A DNA stretch of 64,000 nucleotides from Pseudomonadota bacterium (lineage in GTDB: Bacteria > Pseudomonadota > Gammaproteobacteria > Burkholderiales > Burkholderiaceae_C), in assembly GCA_018241225.1 (NCBI GenBank), contig JAFEEG010000010.1:62001-126000 (forward strand). Direction: 5' to 3'. The notes below the pieces were generated by a model, which was not told the origin of the DNA, did no database searches, and saw only the letters and a list, made by a program, of their open reading frames with translations. Positions 35,427 to 44,527 of the stretch are shown here, piece by piece (the stretch's first letter is position 1; each line of letters starts with the position of its first letter). Made by a program: the position numbers and the translations under genes.

Positions 35427-35454
35427 GGGGCAAATCGGCGCTATTGATTTCCCC
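35427..35454. other. Imperfect hairpin between the MBL hydrolase and DLH genes
   Basis: GGGG and AAATC (35427-35435) pair with GATTT and CCCC (35446-35454) with one bulged base and a nine-base loop. It lies 42 bases beyond the stop of the MBL gene in its direction of transcription. It could slow or end transcription, but no U-tract follows. Confidence 0.3.
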
Positions 35455-35496
35455 TCGCCAATGGGGCTACTTATTCCTGCCTGAACGCACTGGGGC

Positions 35497-36498
35497 TTAT
35501 TGCGCGCCGGGCAGCGGGGAGTATTCGGCCGGCACCCACGCATAGCCCTTGCCTTCGGTGCGCGCATGGCCCAGGCCGGGGAAGGGCAGGTGCGCGCCAC
35601 CCACCCACCAGCCTTCGCGTGCGGCGCGCTGCAGCATCGCGCGGCGCGATTCGATGGCCTGGGCGCGGTCCGCGTCCACCTCGAAGCTGGCCTTCGGGTT
35701 GGCGAACTGCACCGCGTGGTAGTGCACCAGGTCGCCCCACACCAGCAGCTTGTCGTGCGAGCCGTTGCCGCCCGAAACGAGGTACGAGGCATGGCCCGGC
35801 GTATGCCCGTGCGTGGCCAGTGCCTGGATGCCGGCGGGCAGGCTGCCGTCGCCCGGCTCGAAGGTGCGCAGGCGCCCCGCGGCCGAGTAGGCGTCGAGCG
35901 GGCGGCGCGCCAGCCCCACGATGAAGCGCAGGTCCTTGGGCGTGTTCGCCTCGGCCTGCGGCCCTTGCCAGTACGCGGCCTCGGTGCGGTCGACCCACAG
36001 CGTGGCCTTGGGGAAGGCGGGCGTGCCGTCCTTGCCCAGCACGCCGCACAGGTGGTCGGGGTGGGCATGCGTGACCAGCACGTCGTCCACCTGCTCGGGC
36101 GCGAAGCCGGCCGCCTTGAGGTTGTCCACCACGTGGCCCAGCCCGGCGCCAAAGCAGTCGGCCGTGCCGGCATCGATGAGCACGCGGCGGCCCTGCACCT
36201 GCACCAGGTATGCGTTCACGGCGGTCTGCAGGCCCGCGGGGCTTTCGGGCACGTAGCGGCTCTGCAACTGCTTGTCGACCTGGGCCGGCGTCATGCCGGC
36301 TATCTGGCCGCGCGGCAAGGGCACCACGCCATCGAAGAGCGCGGTGACCGTCAGCGTGCCGATGGGCTGGTGGTAGTAGCCGGGCACCTGCTGCGCGGGC
36401 TGCTGCGCCGATGCATGGCCGGCGGCGAATGCAGCCATGGCGAAGATGGCCAGTGCGGCGGCGAGGCGGCGTGGCGGCGACTTGTGTGTGATGGGCAT
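35497..36498 (-). CDS. Exported MBL-fold metallo-hydrolase
   Basis: 333 residues. Sec signal peptide (RRLAAALAIFAMAAFAAGHASAQ), then a metallo-beta-lactamase fold with THAHPDHLCG (HxHxDH two-zinc site near residue 144) and ATHGHTPGHASY. The VTHAHPDHLCGVL type and overall length resemble AttM/AiiB-like and quorum-quenching lactonases, but many unrelated hydrolases share the pattern. It is likely periplasmic. AraC-type regulator gene upstream on the same strand, 91 bases away, may control it. Confidence 0.85.
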   Translation of the reverse strand: MPITHKSPPRRLAAALAIFAMAAFAAGHASAQQPAQQVPGYYHQPIGTLTVTALFDGVVPLPRGQIAGMTPAQVDKQLQSRYVPESPAGLQTAVNAYLVQVQGRRVLIDAGTADCFGAGLGHVVDNLKAAGFAPEQVDDVLVTHAHPDHLCGVLGKDGTPAFPKATLWVDRTEAAYWQGPQAEANTPKDLRFIVGLARRPLDAYSAAGRLRTFEPGDGSLPAGIQALATHGHTPGHASYLVSGGNGSHDKLLVWGDLVHYHAVQFANPKASFEVDADRAQAIESRRAMLQRAAREGWWVGGAHLPFPGLGHARTEGKGYAWVPAEYSPLPGAQ

Positions 36499-36589
36499 GA
36501 CGGTCGAGTTCCTATTGGATGAATCTGTCCGTTCATCTTCAGGCCGACCGCCTTCGCGAATCGCTCAATTCGATGCGCGATCCGCTCGT

Positions 36590-37462
36590 TCAGGCGCCGT
36601 TGCCGATCTGCGCCGGCTCCAGTCCGTAGCGCTGCGAGAAGCGCCGCGCAAAAGTGGGGGCCGACCGGTAGCCCACGCGCGCGGCCACCGTCTTGACCGG
36701 CCAGCGCGTGGTGTAGAGCAGCTGCAGCGCGCAGGCCAGCCGTGCTTCGGTGATCACTTCCAGCAGCGATTGCTTCTCGGCCGCCAGGCGCCGGCGCAGG
36801 GTGGCGCCGCTCAGGCCCAGCGCGTGCTCGAAATCCTGCGAGCGCCAGCTGCGCTCGGGCTGTGCGGCCACCAGCGTGCGGATCTGCGCAGCCAGCGTGG
36901 GCGGCGGCGGTGCCAGCACCGCGGTGTGCCCCATGGCGCAAAGCTGCACGAGCATGTCGGCCAGCGCAGAGCGTGCCGGGCCGTAGGCGCCCGCACGCAT
37001 CGCATCGGCCCAGGCTGCCAGCGGCGCCGCCATGCGCTGCGCGGGCACGGCCAGCACTTCCGGCCCGCCCTGGGCGATCGGCTGGGCCCACAGCATGCGT
37101 GCCGCCGCCACCACGTCATCGCAGATGGGCACGGTCATCGTCAGGTAGAGCCCCGCGTCGTCGGGCCAGTTGAATGCATCGAGCTGGCAGGGCCGGGTGA
37201 TCATGAACAGATCGCCCGCGCCCAGTCGCAGCGGCTCGGTGCCCTTGACGTGCAGGCGCTTGGCACCGCGCAGCACGATGCCGAAGGTGGGCCGGTCGAT
37301 GCAGGCCGAACGCACGCCGTGCTCGCAACGCGCCTTGATGCATGCGTAGTCCTCGCTGAGCACCTCGTCGTCCGCCACGGCGGCGAGTCGTTCGAGCAGC
37401 GTCGGCTCGGATGCAGTTGGCGGGGCGGTATCGATCAGCAGTGCGTTCGAATGGGCGTTCAT
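36590..37462 (-). CDS. AraC-family transcriptional regulator (AraC_N type)
   Basis: 290 residues. The N-terminal cupin-like AraC_N domain contains CIDRPTFGIVLRGAKRLHVKG. The C-terminal pair of helix-turn-helices includes SGATLRRRLAAEKQSLLEVI and RVGYRSAPTFARRFSQRYGLEP. AraC_N regulators of this type often control a neighbouring oxidoreductase or hydrolase gene, so the MBL gene downstream is a candidate target. The ATG at 37462 leaves 51 bases to the divergent glycosidase gene. The open frame extends far upstream only as antisense to that gene. Confidence 0.88.
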   Translation of the reverse strand: MNAHSNALLIDTAPPTASEPTLLERLAAVADDEVLSEDYACIKARCEHGVRSACIDRPTFGIVLRGAKRLHVKGTEPLRLGAGDLFMITRPCQLDAFNWPDDAGLYLTMTVPICDDVVAAARMLWAQPIAQGGPEVLAVPAQRMAAPLAAWADAMRAGAYGPARSALADMLVQLCAMGHTAVLAPPPPTLAAQIRTLVAAQPERSWRSQDFEHALGLSGATLRRRLAAEKQSLLEVITEARLACALQLLYTTRWPVKTVAARVGYRSAPTFARRFSQRYGLEPAQIGNGA

Positions 37463-37513
37463 GAGAACGCCATGGTACGGCCCAGGGCTTTCTTGCCGGA
37501 GAATGATCGACCC

Positions 37514-38692
37514 ATGGTCGACAACGCCGCATCTGCGCTCGTGCAACGCTGCCGCGAGGCATCGCTCGCTCTGCTTGCGCACAACCTCACGCCCCACGGC
37601 ATCCTGGCCGCCAGCCGGACCGAAGCGGCGGTGGCCCGGCGCTACACGCGCATCTTCGGGCGCGACGCGGCCATCTGCGTGATGGCCATGTGCGGCAGCG
37701 GCGTGCCGGCACTGGAGACCGGCGCGGTGGCGAGCCTCGATGCACTGGCGGCCCAGCAGGCGGCCAACGGCCAAATTCCCAAGTACGTCGATCCGCAAGG
37801 GCACGACGCCGACTTCTGGTACCTGGGCTGCATCGACGCCACCCTGTGGTGGCTGATTGCCGTGCACCACGTGCGCAGCCAGGGTGGGGTGGCCGCGACG
37901 CACTGGGAGCGCGAGGTGCAACTGGCCATGCAGTGGCTGCTGGCGCAGGAGCACCAGCACTTCCGGCTGCTGCAGCAGAACGAGGCCAGCGACTGGGCCG
38001 ACATCATGCCGCGCTCGGGCTACGTGCTCTACACCAACGCCCTGTGGTTCGAGGTCAAGCGCCGGTTCGGCATGCCGCACGCCGACGCAACGCGCCATCA
38101 CTTCAACCACCTGTTCAATCCCTTCCAGCACGACCTGCCCGAGTACCACCGGGCGCGGCTGCTTCGGCACTACGCGCGGCGCGGCCGGCGCGACCCGGGG
38201 ATGTACCTGAGCTTCGTGAACCTGTCTTTCGTCGGCGACGAGGGCGACGTGTTCGGCAATGTGCTGGCGGTGCTGTTCGGGCTGGCCGATGAGTCGATGG
38301 CCCACAGCGTCGTGCGCACCGTGGGCGCGGCCGATGCGGCGCTGCCGTGGCCGGTGCGCGTCACGCTGCATCCCATGGGGCCCAGCCACGACCTGTGGCG
38401 TGCCTACATGGGGCGCCACCGGCAGAACCTGCTGCACCAGTACCACAACGGCGGCCTGTGGCCCTTTGTCGGCGGCTTCTGGGTCATGGCGCTGGCCCAG
38501 CTGGGCCTGAACGAGCAGGCCGCTGCCGCGCTTGCGCAATTGGCCGAAGCCAATGCGCACGGCAACTGGCGCTTTACCGAGTGGTTCCACGGCAGGACCC
38601 TGGCCCCCATGGGCATGGCGGGGCAGAGCTGGAATGCCGCCACCTTCCTGCTGGCGCAGCGCGCACTCGAAGGGCGCGGCGCCCACGGGTGA
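37514..38692 (+). CDS. Glycoside hydrolase with (alpha/alpha)6-barrel, amylo-alpha-1,6-glucosidase-like
   Basis: 392 residues, soluble and without signal. RYTRIFGRDAAICVMAMCGSG, QIPKYVDPQGHDADFWYLGCID, ATLWWLIAVHHV, NEASDWADIMPRSGYVLYTNALW and HNGGLWPFVGGFWVMAL are blocks of six-hairpin glycosidases such as GH100 invertases and debranching-type enzymes. The aspartate in ASDWAD is a candidate general acid by analogy. The exact family and the sugar are uncertain. It would act in the cytoplasm. Divergent from the AraC regulator. Confidence 0.7.
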   Translation: MVDNAASALVQRCREASLALLAHNLTPHGILAASRTEAAVARRYTRIFGRDAAICVMAMCGSGVPALETGAVASLDALAAQQAANGQIPKYVDPQGHDADFWYLGCIDATLWWLIAVHHVRSQGGVAATHWEREVQLAMQWLLAQEHQHFRLLQQNEASDWADIMPRSGYVLYTNALWFEVKRRFGMPHADATRHHFNHLFNPFQHDLPEYHRARLLRHYARRGRRDPGMYLSFVNLSFVGDEGDVFGNVLAVLFGLADESMAHSVVRTVGAADAALPWPVRVTLHPMGPSHDLWRAYMGRHRQNLLHQYHNGGLWPFVGGFWVMALAQLGLNEQAAAALAQLAEANAHGNWRFTEWFHGRTLAPMGMAGQSWNAATFLLAQRALEGRGAHG

Positions 38693-38696
38693 TGGG

Positions 38697-39689
38697 CTAC
38701 ATCGCCTCCAGGCCCACCTTCTTCATCATCGCTTCGGTAAAGCTCATCTCCTGCTTGAAGCCCTGCACGTAGGTCGCCGAATCCTGCAGGTCGACCAGGC
38801 CGCCCTGCTGCTGCAGGGCCGCGATCACCTTGGGCTGGGCCATGGCCTGCTGGAAGGCAGCGCGAATGCGCTCGACGATCGCATCGGGCGTGCCAGCAGG
38901 CACCGAGAGCCCGCCCCACGATGTGAGCTGCGCGCCATTGATGCCCTGCTCGGCCAGCGTGGGCACATCGGGCAGCACCGGGTTTCGCTTGCCGCCGGCC
39001 ACGGCCAACGCGCGCAGCTGGCCGCTGCGGATGAAGGGGTAGGCCACGCTGAAGATGGGCGCGCCGAAGATCACCTGCTCGCCGATGATGGCGTTGACCA
39101 GTTCCGAGGCGCCTTTGTACGGCACGTGCGTGGCTTCGGCATTGGCGGCACTGAGCATCATTTCCACGCCCAGGTGCGAGGGCGTGCCCACGCCGCCTGA
39201 GGCGTAGTTCATGTGCCCCTTCTGCGCCTTGGCCTGCGCCACCAGCTCCTGCATGCTGCGGATGTTCGACTTGCCATTGACCACCACCACGATGTCCGAG
39301 CTGGCCAGCCGCATGATGTGGCGAAAGTCCTTCAGCGCATCGAAGCCCGGGTTCTTGTACATGTGCATGTTGGCGGCCATGGGCGCGGCCGAGTAGATCC
39401 AGGTGTAGCCGTCGGGCGGGGCCTTGGCCACCACGCGCGCGCCGATGTTGCCTGCCGCGCCGGCGCGGTTGTCGATGACCACCGGCTGACCGAGAAAGGG
39501 CGCAACCGCTTCGGCCAGGATGCGCGTGGTGGTGTCGGGCCCGGTGCCGGCCAGGTAGGGCACCACCCACTTGATCGGGCGGTTGGGGAAGGGCTCTTGC
39601 GCCAGCGAAAGGCGCGGCGATGCGAAGGGCAGCAGCGTGGCCGCCAGTGCGCCGTGGCGCAGCAACTCGCGGCGGGTGATGTGGTTCAT
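38697..39689 (-). CDS. Bug/TctC-type tripartite tricarboxylate transporter binding protein
   Basis: 330 residues. The N-terminus TRRELLRHGALAATLLPFASPRLSLAQ resembles a twin-arginine signal. The mature protein has FPNRPIKWVVPYLAGTGPDT, VVIDNRAGAAGNIGARVVAK and the ending LPDVPTLAEQG, all Bug family. It should be periplasmic and bind an organic acid. No TctA or TctB membrane partner lies nearby. Its start overlaps the stop of the acyl-CoA dehydrogenase gene (ATGA), so it may present the acid that the ligase and dehydrogenase degrade. Good ribosome site AGGAGACAGG. Confidence 0.9.
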   Translation of the reverse strand: MNHITRRELLRHGALAATLLPFASPRLSLAQEPFPNRPIKWVVPYLAGTGPDTTTRILAEAVAPFLGQPVVIDNRAGAAGNIGARVVAKAPPDGYTWIYSAAPMAANMHMYKNPGFDALKDFRHIMRLASSDIVVVVNGKSNIRSMQELVAQAKAQKGHMNYASGGVGTPSHLGVEMMLSAANAEATHVPYKGASELVNAIIGEQVIFGAPIFSVAYPFIRSGQLRALAVAGGKRNPVLPDVPTLAEQGINGAQLTSWGGLSVPAGTPDAIVERIRAAFQQAMAQPKVIAALQQQGGLVDLQDSATYVQGFKQEMSFTEAMMKKVGLEAM

Positions 39690-40921
39690 GTCCTGTCTCC
39701 TGAAATCGCCCCCAGCAGTTCCTTGGCAATGGTGTTCTTCTGGATCTCGCTGGTGCCGGTGAGCACGCGGTACATGCGCAGCATGCGAAACAGGAACTCC
39801 ACCCGGCGGCCCTGCACGATGCCTTCGCCGCCATGCACCTGCACCGCGCGGTCGGCCACGCGGAAGGCCGTCTCCGAGCAGAACAGCTTGGCCATAGACG
39901 CCTCGGCGCGTGCCTCGGAGCCGGCATCGATCTGGCGCGCGGTGCCGATCATCAGCGCGCGTGCCGCGGCCAGTTCGGTGGCCGCTTCGGCCAGCATGTG
40001 CTGGATGGCCTGGAACTGCCCGATGGCGCGGCCGAACTGCCTGCGCTGCGTGGCGTAGTCGCGTGCATCGCGCAGCGCCACCGTGGCCAGCCCCACCATG
40101 GCCGGGCAATGCAGCAGCCGGTTGACGGTGATGCGGCCCAGGGCCAGCGCCAGGCCGCGGCCCGGCTCGCCGATGAGGTGGCTGGCCGGCACGCGTGCGC
40201 CTTCGAGCACGATGTCGCCGGTGCTGCTCTGCCCAGCCATGGTCTTGTAGCCCGACTCCACCCGCACGCCGGGTGCCTTCAGGTCCACGAAGAAGGCGCT
40301 GACTTCCCGCTCGCTCCTGGGGTCGGCTGCGGTGGAGGCCATCAGCACCGCGTAGTCGGCAAAGGGCGAGCCGGAGATGAAGCGCTTGCGGCCGGTAATG
40401 ACGAACTCGTCGCCCTCGCGCACCGCATGCGTCTGCACCGCGCCGGCGTCCGAGCCGGCCTCGGCCTCGGTCAGCGCAAAGCAGATGGCCTTCTCGGCTT
40501 GCGCCACCGGGATGATGAATTTGCTCATCTGCTCCGGCGTGGCCTGGCGCGCCAGCGCGCCCACGCGCGGCGGGCCGCTGAGCTCGCCGAACACGTGCGG
40601 CGCAAACGGCGAGCCGGTGGCGTAGATGGCTTCCTTGATGAGCACATGGTCGAGCACCGACAAGCCCAGGCCGCCCATCTTCGAGGGCAGCGTCATGCCG
40701 TAGAAGCCCAGCTCGCGCGAGCGGCGCCACACGCGCTGCAGCAGCTCGCGCGGTGCGCCGTGCTCGTGGTCGATGCCATGTTCGCGCGCCAGCTCGGCCA
40801 GCTCGCCGTGCAGGTAGGCCTGCACCCGCGCCACGATGTCGGCCGCGCGCTCCGAGCCTTCGAAGGGGCCGGCGAAGAAGGGCGCCGGAATGTTGACGGG
40901 GGTGGTGGTTGTAGCGTCCAT
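39686..40921 (-). CDS. Acyl-CoA dehydrogenase family protein lacking the usual catalytic glutamate
   Basis: 411 residues: N-terminal helical domain, FAD-binding beta-domain with CFALTEAEAGSDAGA and GRKRFISG, and C-terminal helical domain ending RVLTGTSEIQKNTIAKELL. At the position of the catalytic base of most acyl-CoA dehydrogenases (Glu in YEGTSEIQ) this protein has T388. At the alternative location used by isovaleryl- and long-chain enzymes it has N267 in ITVNRLL. It may use another base or carry out another reaction. Gene starts one base after the ligase stop. Confidence 0.88.
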   Translation of the reverse strand: MDATTTTPVNIPAPFFAGPFEGSERAADIVARVQAYLHGELAELAREHGIDHEHGAPRELLQRVWRRSRELGFYGMTLPSKMGGLGLSVLDHVLIKEAIYATGSPFAPHVFGELSGPPRVGALARQATPEQMSKFIIPVAQAEKAICFALTEAEAGSDAGAVQTHAVREGDEFVITGRKRFISGSPFADYAVLMASTAADPRSEREVSAFFVDLKAPGVRVESGYKTMAGQSSTGDIVLEGARVPASHLIGEPGRGLALALGRITVNRLLHCPAMVGLATVALRDARDYATQRRQFGRAIGQFQAIQHMLAEAATELAAARALMIGTARQIDAGSEARAEASMAKLFCSETAFRVADRAVQVHGGEGIVQGRRVEFLFRMLRMYRVLTGTSEIQKNTIAKELLGAISGDRT

Positions 40922-40922
40922 G

Positions 40923-42440
40923 TCAGTTCACCATGCGTTCCTGGCCAGCCCAGTACGGTGCCTGCACCGCCTTGCGCATGACCTTGCCATTGGGGTTCTT
41001 GGGGAGTTGCGTCACGAATTCGATGTGGCGCGGCCGCTTGAAGCCGGCCAGGCGCTCGCCGCAGAACACGTCCAGCAGTTGCGAGTCGGCCGGGCGCCCG
41101 GGCTTGAGCACCACGTGCGCCGCCACCGCCTCGCCCCACTTGTCGTCCGGAATGGCGAACACGCAGGCTTCCTTCACCGCGTCGTGCTGGTAGAGCACCG
41201 CTTCCACCTCCGACGGGTACACGTTGAAGCCGCCGCTGATGACCATGTCCTTCTTGCGGTCGACGATGTAGACAAAGCCTTCCTCGTCCATGCGCGCCAG
41301 GTCGCCGGTGTGGTAGCGGCCGTTCTTCAGCACTTCGGCGGTGAGCTCGGGCGCGCGCCAGTAGCCGGCGAACACATCTTCGCCCCCCACGACGATCTCG
41401 CCGATCTCGCCGGTGGCCACCGGCTGGCCTTCGTCGTCGAGGATCTGCACGTCGCATTCGAGCAAGGGGCGGCCGCACGATGCCAGGCGCTCGGGCCGCG
41501 CCGCGCGGGCGTGCAGGTGGTCGGCCACCGTCAGCGCGCAAACGCCCGAGGTCGTCTCGCCCGCGCCGTAGCCTTGCGACAGTACCGGCCCGAACACGTC
41601 CATGGCCCGCAGGATGCGCGCCGGTGCCATCGGCGCTGCGCCGTAGCCCAGGCGCACCAGGTCGGGCAGGGGGCGGTACTGGCCTTCGAGCTCGGCCAGC
41701 AGCATGTTGATCATGGTCGGCACCATGAAGGTGTGGGTCACCCGGTCGGCGCGCATGTCGGCGATGAAGCGCGCGGGCTCGAAGCTGTCGAACAAGCGGA
41801 TCGTCACGCCGCAGCACAGCGCGGGCACCAGCTGCATGCCCGATGCGTGGGTGATCGGGCCCACCAGACCCAGCACCGCGCCTTCGTTCATTCCTTCGGA
41901 GCGAAGGAGGAACTTGCGCAGCTGCGCCAGCCGGTTGCCGAAGGTTTGCATCGCGGCCTTGAGCACGCCCGAAGAGCCCGATGTGTAGTGCAGCACCGCC
42001 ACTTCGTCGGCCGTGACGGCCACGGGGTCGAATGCATCGCTGGCGCAGGCGAGGGCGGCTTCGTACGAGCCGCCTTCGTCCACCAGCAGCAACCGGGGCA
42101 TGGCGCCACGGATGTGCGGGCGAAAGGATTCGACGCGCGCATCGGTGGTGACGATGACGGCGGTCTCGCTGTTGGCCGCGATCTCGCCCACCTCGGAGGG
42201 CGACAGCCGCGCATTGAAGGGCGCCTTGACCAGGCCGGCCTTGTAGCAGGCCAGCTCGACCTCGACGATCTCGGGCCGGTTGGGCAGGTAGATGCCCACG
42301 CGGTCGCCGCGTTGCAGGCCCAGGCCCCGCAGTGCGTTGGCCAGGCGGTTGGAGCGCTGCTCCAGCTCGGCATAGCTGATGCTGCGCGTGGGCGTCTTGA
42401 TGGCGATGCGCTGCGCATGGGCGCGGGCGCTGCGCGACAC
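40923..42440 (-). CDS. AMP-binding acyl-CoA synthetase
   Basis: 505 residues from a GTG at 42440. P-loop YTSGSSGVLKAAM, A5-type motif QGYGAGETTSG, GRYHTGDLARMDEEGFVYIV with the hinge aspartate, and KNPNGKVMRK with the adenylation lysine. The enzyme makes an acyl- or aryl-CoA with ATP. The GTG has no ribosome site and truncates the conserved NVGALVSRSARAHAQRIAI start. An ATT at 42503 (21 codons upstream, same frame) follows CAGGAGACAAGCC at ideal spacing and may be the true start, giving 526 residues. Head of the ligase/dehydrogenase/Bug operon. Confidence 0.88.
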   Translation of the reverse strand: MSRSARAHAQRIAIKTPTRSISYAELEQRSNRLANALRGLGLQRGDRVGIYLPNRPEIVEVELACYKAGLVKAPFNARLSPSEVGEIAANSETAVIVTTDARVESFRPHIRGAMPRLLLVDEGGSYEAALACASDAFDPVAVTADEVAVLHYTSGSSGVLKAAMQTFGNRLAQLRKFLLRSEGMNEGAVLGLVGPITHASGMQLVPALCCGVTIRLFDSFEPARFIADMRADRVTHTFMVPTMINMLLAELEGQYRPLPDLVRLGYGAAPMAPARILRAMDVFGPVLSQGYGAGETTSGVCALTVADHLHARAARPERLASCGRPLLECDVQILDDEGQPVATGEIGEIVVGGEDVFAGYWRAPELTAEVLKNGRYHTGDLARMDEEGFVYIVDRKKDMVISGGFNVYPSEVEAVLYQHDAVKEACVFAIPDDKWGEAVAAHVVLKPGRPADSQLLDVFCGERLAGFKRPRHIEFVTQLPKNPNGKVMRKAVQAPYWAGQERMVN

Positions 42441-42773
42441 GAGGGCGCCGACGTTGGCAACCTGGCGCTGTGCCGCGCAAGAAGAGGTGTTGGGGGTGGT
42501 AATGGCTTGTCTCCTGAAACTGGTCTTGAGCCCTTGCTGCGCTTTGCGTGCCTGTGGCCACGCTTGGGGCTTGAGGTGACTGTTCCAGAAGGCGGGGGTA
42601 TCAGGGAAATACTGTTTGGTGATCCGGGGCGATCAAATGAATTGATGGCCTCGGGCGCAAGCCGTGGTGGCCGCCGGCTCGGCTGGAGAGATTGCGATGG
42701 TGCCTGCTTCCGGCTAGTCTCCTCAGGCGCCATGAGGCGCCCACCTTGCGATTGCACGAGAGGAGAGGGAAGC

Positions 42774-43739
42774 ATGCGAAAGCGCACCCTTTTGGTCGGT
42801 GCTCTGTGTTGCGGGGCCGGGTTCGCTCATGGCCAAGGCGATCGGCAACAAGCGCAAAGGGTCCATCGCATCGGTTATCTCTCGGCAGCGGCTGACCTCG
42901 AGCACTTTCAAGAGGCGATGCAAAAGCTGGGTTACGTCGAGGGCGTCAACACAGCAACGGTGGTGAGGTTGGCAAGGGGGCGCCTGGACCTCTTGCCTGC
43001 CATGGCCGCCGACATCGTGAGGCTGCAGGTCGAGGTCATCGTGGCTGCCAGCCCGCCGGCGATTCAGGCCGCCAGGAACGCCACCGCCGCGATTCCCATC
43101 GTGATGGCCGTGACGTCGGTCGATCCGGTGCGATCCGGGTTTGTCGCCAGCATGGCACGGCCTGGCGGCAACATCACAGGCGTTGCCATGATCTCGGATG
43201 TCATCGCCGGTAAACGGATCGAACTGCTGAGCGAAGTGCTGCGGGGGTCCAAGCCCATTGGCATCCTGACGCAGATCGGGCACACGGCAGGCCCGGCTCA
43301 GGTCGAGGCGGCGAAAGTGGCGGCCCGTTCGCTGGGCAAGGAGGTGCTCGTTTTCGAGGTTCAGGGCGCCAAGGACTACGAGGCGGCGATTTCCCAGGCT
43401 GCAGCCCAGTCAGCGGGTCTCTTTGTCGTGTCGAACCCGACCTTCTTCGACGATCGAAACGCCATTGCGGCCCTTGCCTTGCGCAATGGCCTGGCGACAC
43501 TTTGCGAATGGCGAGAGATGGCAGCCGCCGGGTGCCTGATGGCCTATGGACCCAGCGTTGAAGTGCTTCATCATCGCGTCGCGACTTTCGTCGATCGAAT
43601 CTTGCGGGGAGAGCGCGCAAGCGAACTGCCGGTCGAGATGCCCATGAAGTTCGACCTCACCATCAACCTCGCGACGGCCAAGACCCTGGGCGTCAACATT
43701 GAGAAGTCGCTGCTGAGACGGGCCCAGCTTGTCCGCTGA
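42774..43739 (+). CDS. ABC-type substrate-binding protein (PF04392 type), orphan
   Basis: 321 residues with a signal peptide (RKRTLLVGALCCGAGFAHGQ). The mature fold reads HRIGYLSAAADLEHFQEAMQ, VIVAASPPAIQAARNAT, IPIVMAVTSVDPVRSGFVAS and ARPGGNITGVA, the ABC_sub_bind family. No permease or ATPase gene adjoins. The ATG at 42774 follows GAGAGGAGAGGGAAGC, which decides it over another in-frame ATG at 42732. The 270 bases upstream, shared with the ligase operon, show no other gene. Confidence 0.88.
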   Translation: MRKRTLLVGALCCGAGFAHGQGDRQQAQRVHRIGYLSAAADLEHFQEAMQKLGYVEGVNTATVVRLARGRLDLLPAMAADIVRLQVEVIVAASPPAIQAARNATAAIPIVMAVTSVDPVRSGFVASMARPGGNITGVAMISDVIAGKRIELLSEVLRGSKPIGILTQIGHTAGPAQVEAAKVAARSLGKEVLVFEVQGAKDYEAAISQAAAQSAGLFVVSNPTFFDDRNAIAALALRNGLATLCEWREMAAAGCLMAYGPSVEVLHHRVATFVDRILRGERASELPVEMPMKFDLTINLATAKTLGVNIEKSLLRRAQLVR

Positions 43740-43778
43740 CGCCTCGAAGCATCGACTGCGGATTGTGTGGTGACGTCC

Positions 43779-44360
43779 CTAGCGCCTTGGCGGCAATGCC
43801 AGGGCGACCGCTGTCTGTTCGCCCAGGTAGTTGATCTGCAGGCTCACGCTGGCGGCGCCGTGCGGCACTTCGAACAGCACGGTGCCCTCCTTGGCCGTGC
43901 GCGCCTGGACAAGCTCGTTGAGGTTGCTTGTGGGCGCCCCGGGGATGCCGTCGACAACGAGCCGGAATGATTGATCCCAGAAATTGGCGTCGAAGCCCTG
44001 GTTGTTCGTCATGCGGACCTGGATGCGAAGCGCGTCTTTCTCCGTTGTCTGGGGGGAGAGCGTTGCGGCCAGGAGCGTGTATGTGTAGTCGCCAAGCCGG
44101 TAGTCGCGCAGCGCCGGCAAGGTCACGGAATAGACGTCGGGACCCTTGGCGGCGTCCGTGCCTTGGCGGGCCTGGGGCTGGGGCTGGGCCTGGGTTTGAG
44201 TTTGGGCCTGGGTCGGGGGCTGCGCCGGCGTCTCGCCTATCCAGCCCACCTGCTTGAGCGCCACCACCAAGCCGGCGACGGCGGTAACTGCCGCAGTCAG
44301 GCTGGTGATGAGCCCTGGCAAGGTCTGCCACCAGGACTTCGTCTTTTCCTCGTCCGCCAT
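43779..44360 (-). CDS. Hypothetical membrane-anchored protein with Gln/Pro-rich linker
   Basis: 193 residues. One membrane helix near 16-38 (ITSLTAAVTAVAGLVVALKQ), a Thr/Gln/Pro-rich linker at about 47-70, then a beta-rich domain of 120 residues (YSVTLPALRDYRLGDYTY, ALRIQVRMTNNQGFDANFWD) reminiscent of telomere-protection-fold or DUF4352-type domains. I do not recognise the family. The ATG at 44360 is chosen for its GGAGG eight bases upstream; a TTG six codons earlier is less likely. The C-terminal domain probably faces the periplasm. Confidence 0.7.
   Translation of the reverse strand: MADEEKTKSWWQTLPGLITSLTAAVTAVAGLVVALKQVGWIGETPAQPPTQAQTQTQAQPQPQARQGTDAAKGPDVYSVTLPALRDYRLGDYTYTLLAATLSPQTTEKDALRIQVRMTNNQGFDANFWDQSFRLVVDGIPGAPTSNLNELVQARTAKEGTVLFEVPHGAASVSLQINYLGEQTAVALALPPRR
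44165..44222 (-). repeat. Low-complexity repeat encoding a Gln/Pro/Thr linker
   Basis: Near-tandem TGGGCC/TGGGTT-type units on the plus strand, read as CAG, CCC, ACT, GCC codons on the minus strand, give the linker TQAQTQTQAQPQPQA of the hypothetical membrane protein. The units are degenerate. Confidence 0.6.
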
Positions 44361-44527
44361 GTGGGAAGCCTCCGGCAAGAAGCCAGGAAACCGATCCTAG
44401 GCCTCGGGGGGTGTACAGCGCAACTGCCGGATACCGCTTCGTGCTGTCGCGCGGCTTGGCGGACGTCGGCATACTGACTGGTCGGACGCGCCGGCCTGTT
44501 GGCGCGGGCGCTGCGTTGGAGTCGAAG

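Noticed and set aside
36437..37513. Upstream extension of the glycosidase frame
   Set aside because: This part lies opposite the AraC regulator and has no glycosidase homology; the ATG at 37514 begins the conserved region.
40836..42773. Plus-strand open frame of about 645 codons leading into the PF04392 binding protein
   Set aside because: It is antisense to the acyl-CoA synthetase. The binding protein's ribosome site and signal peptide place its real start at 42774.
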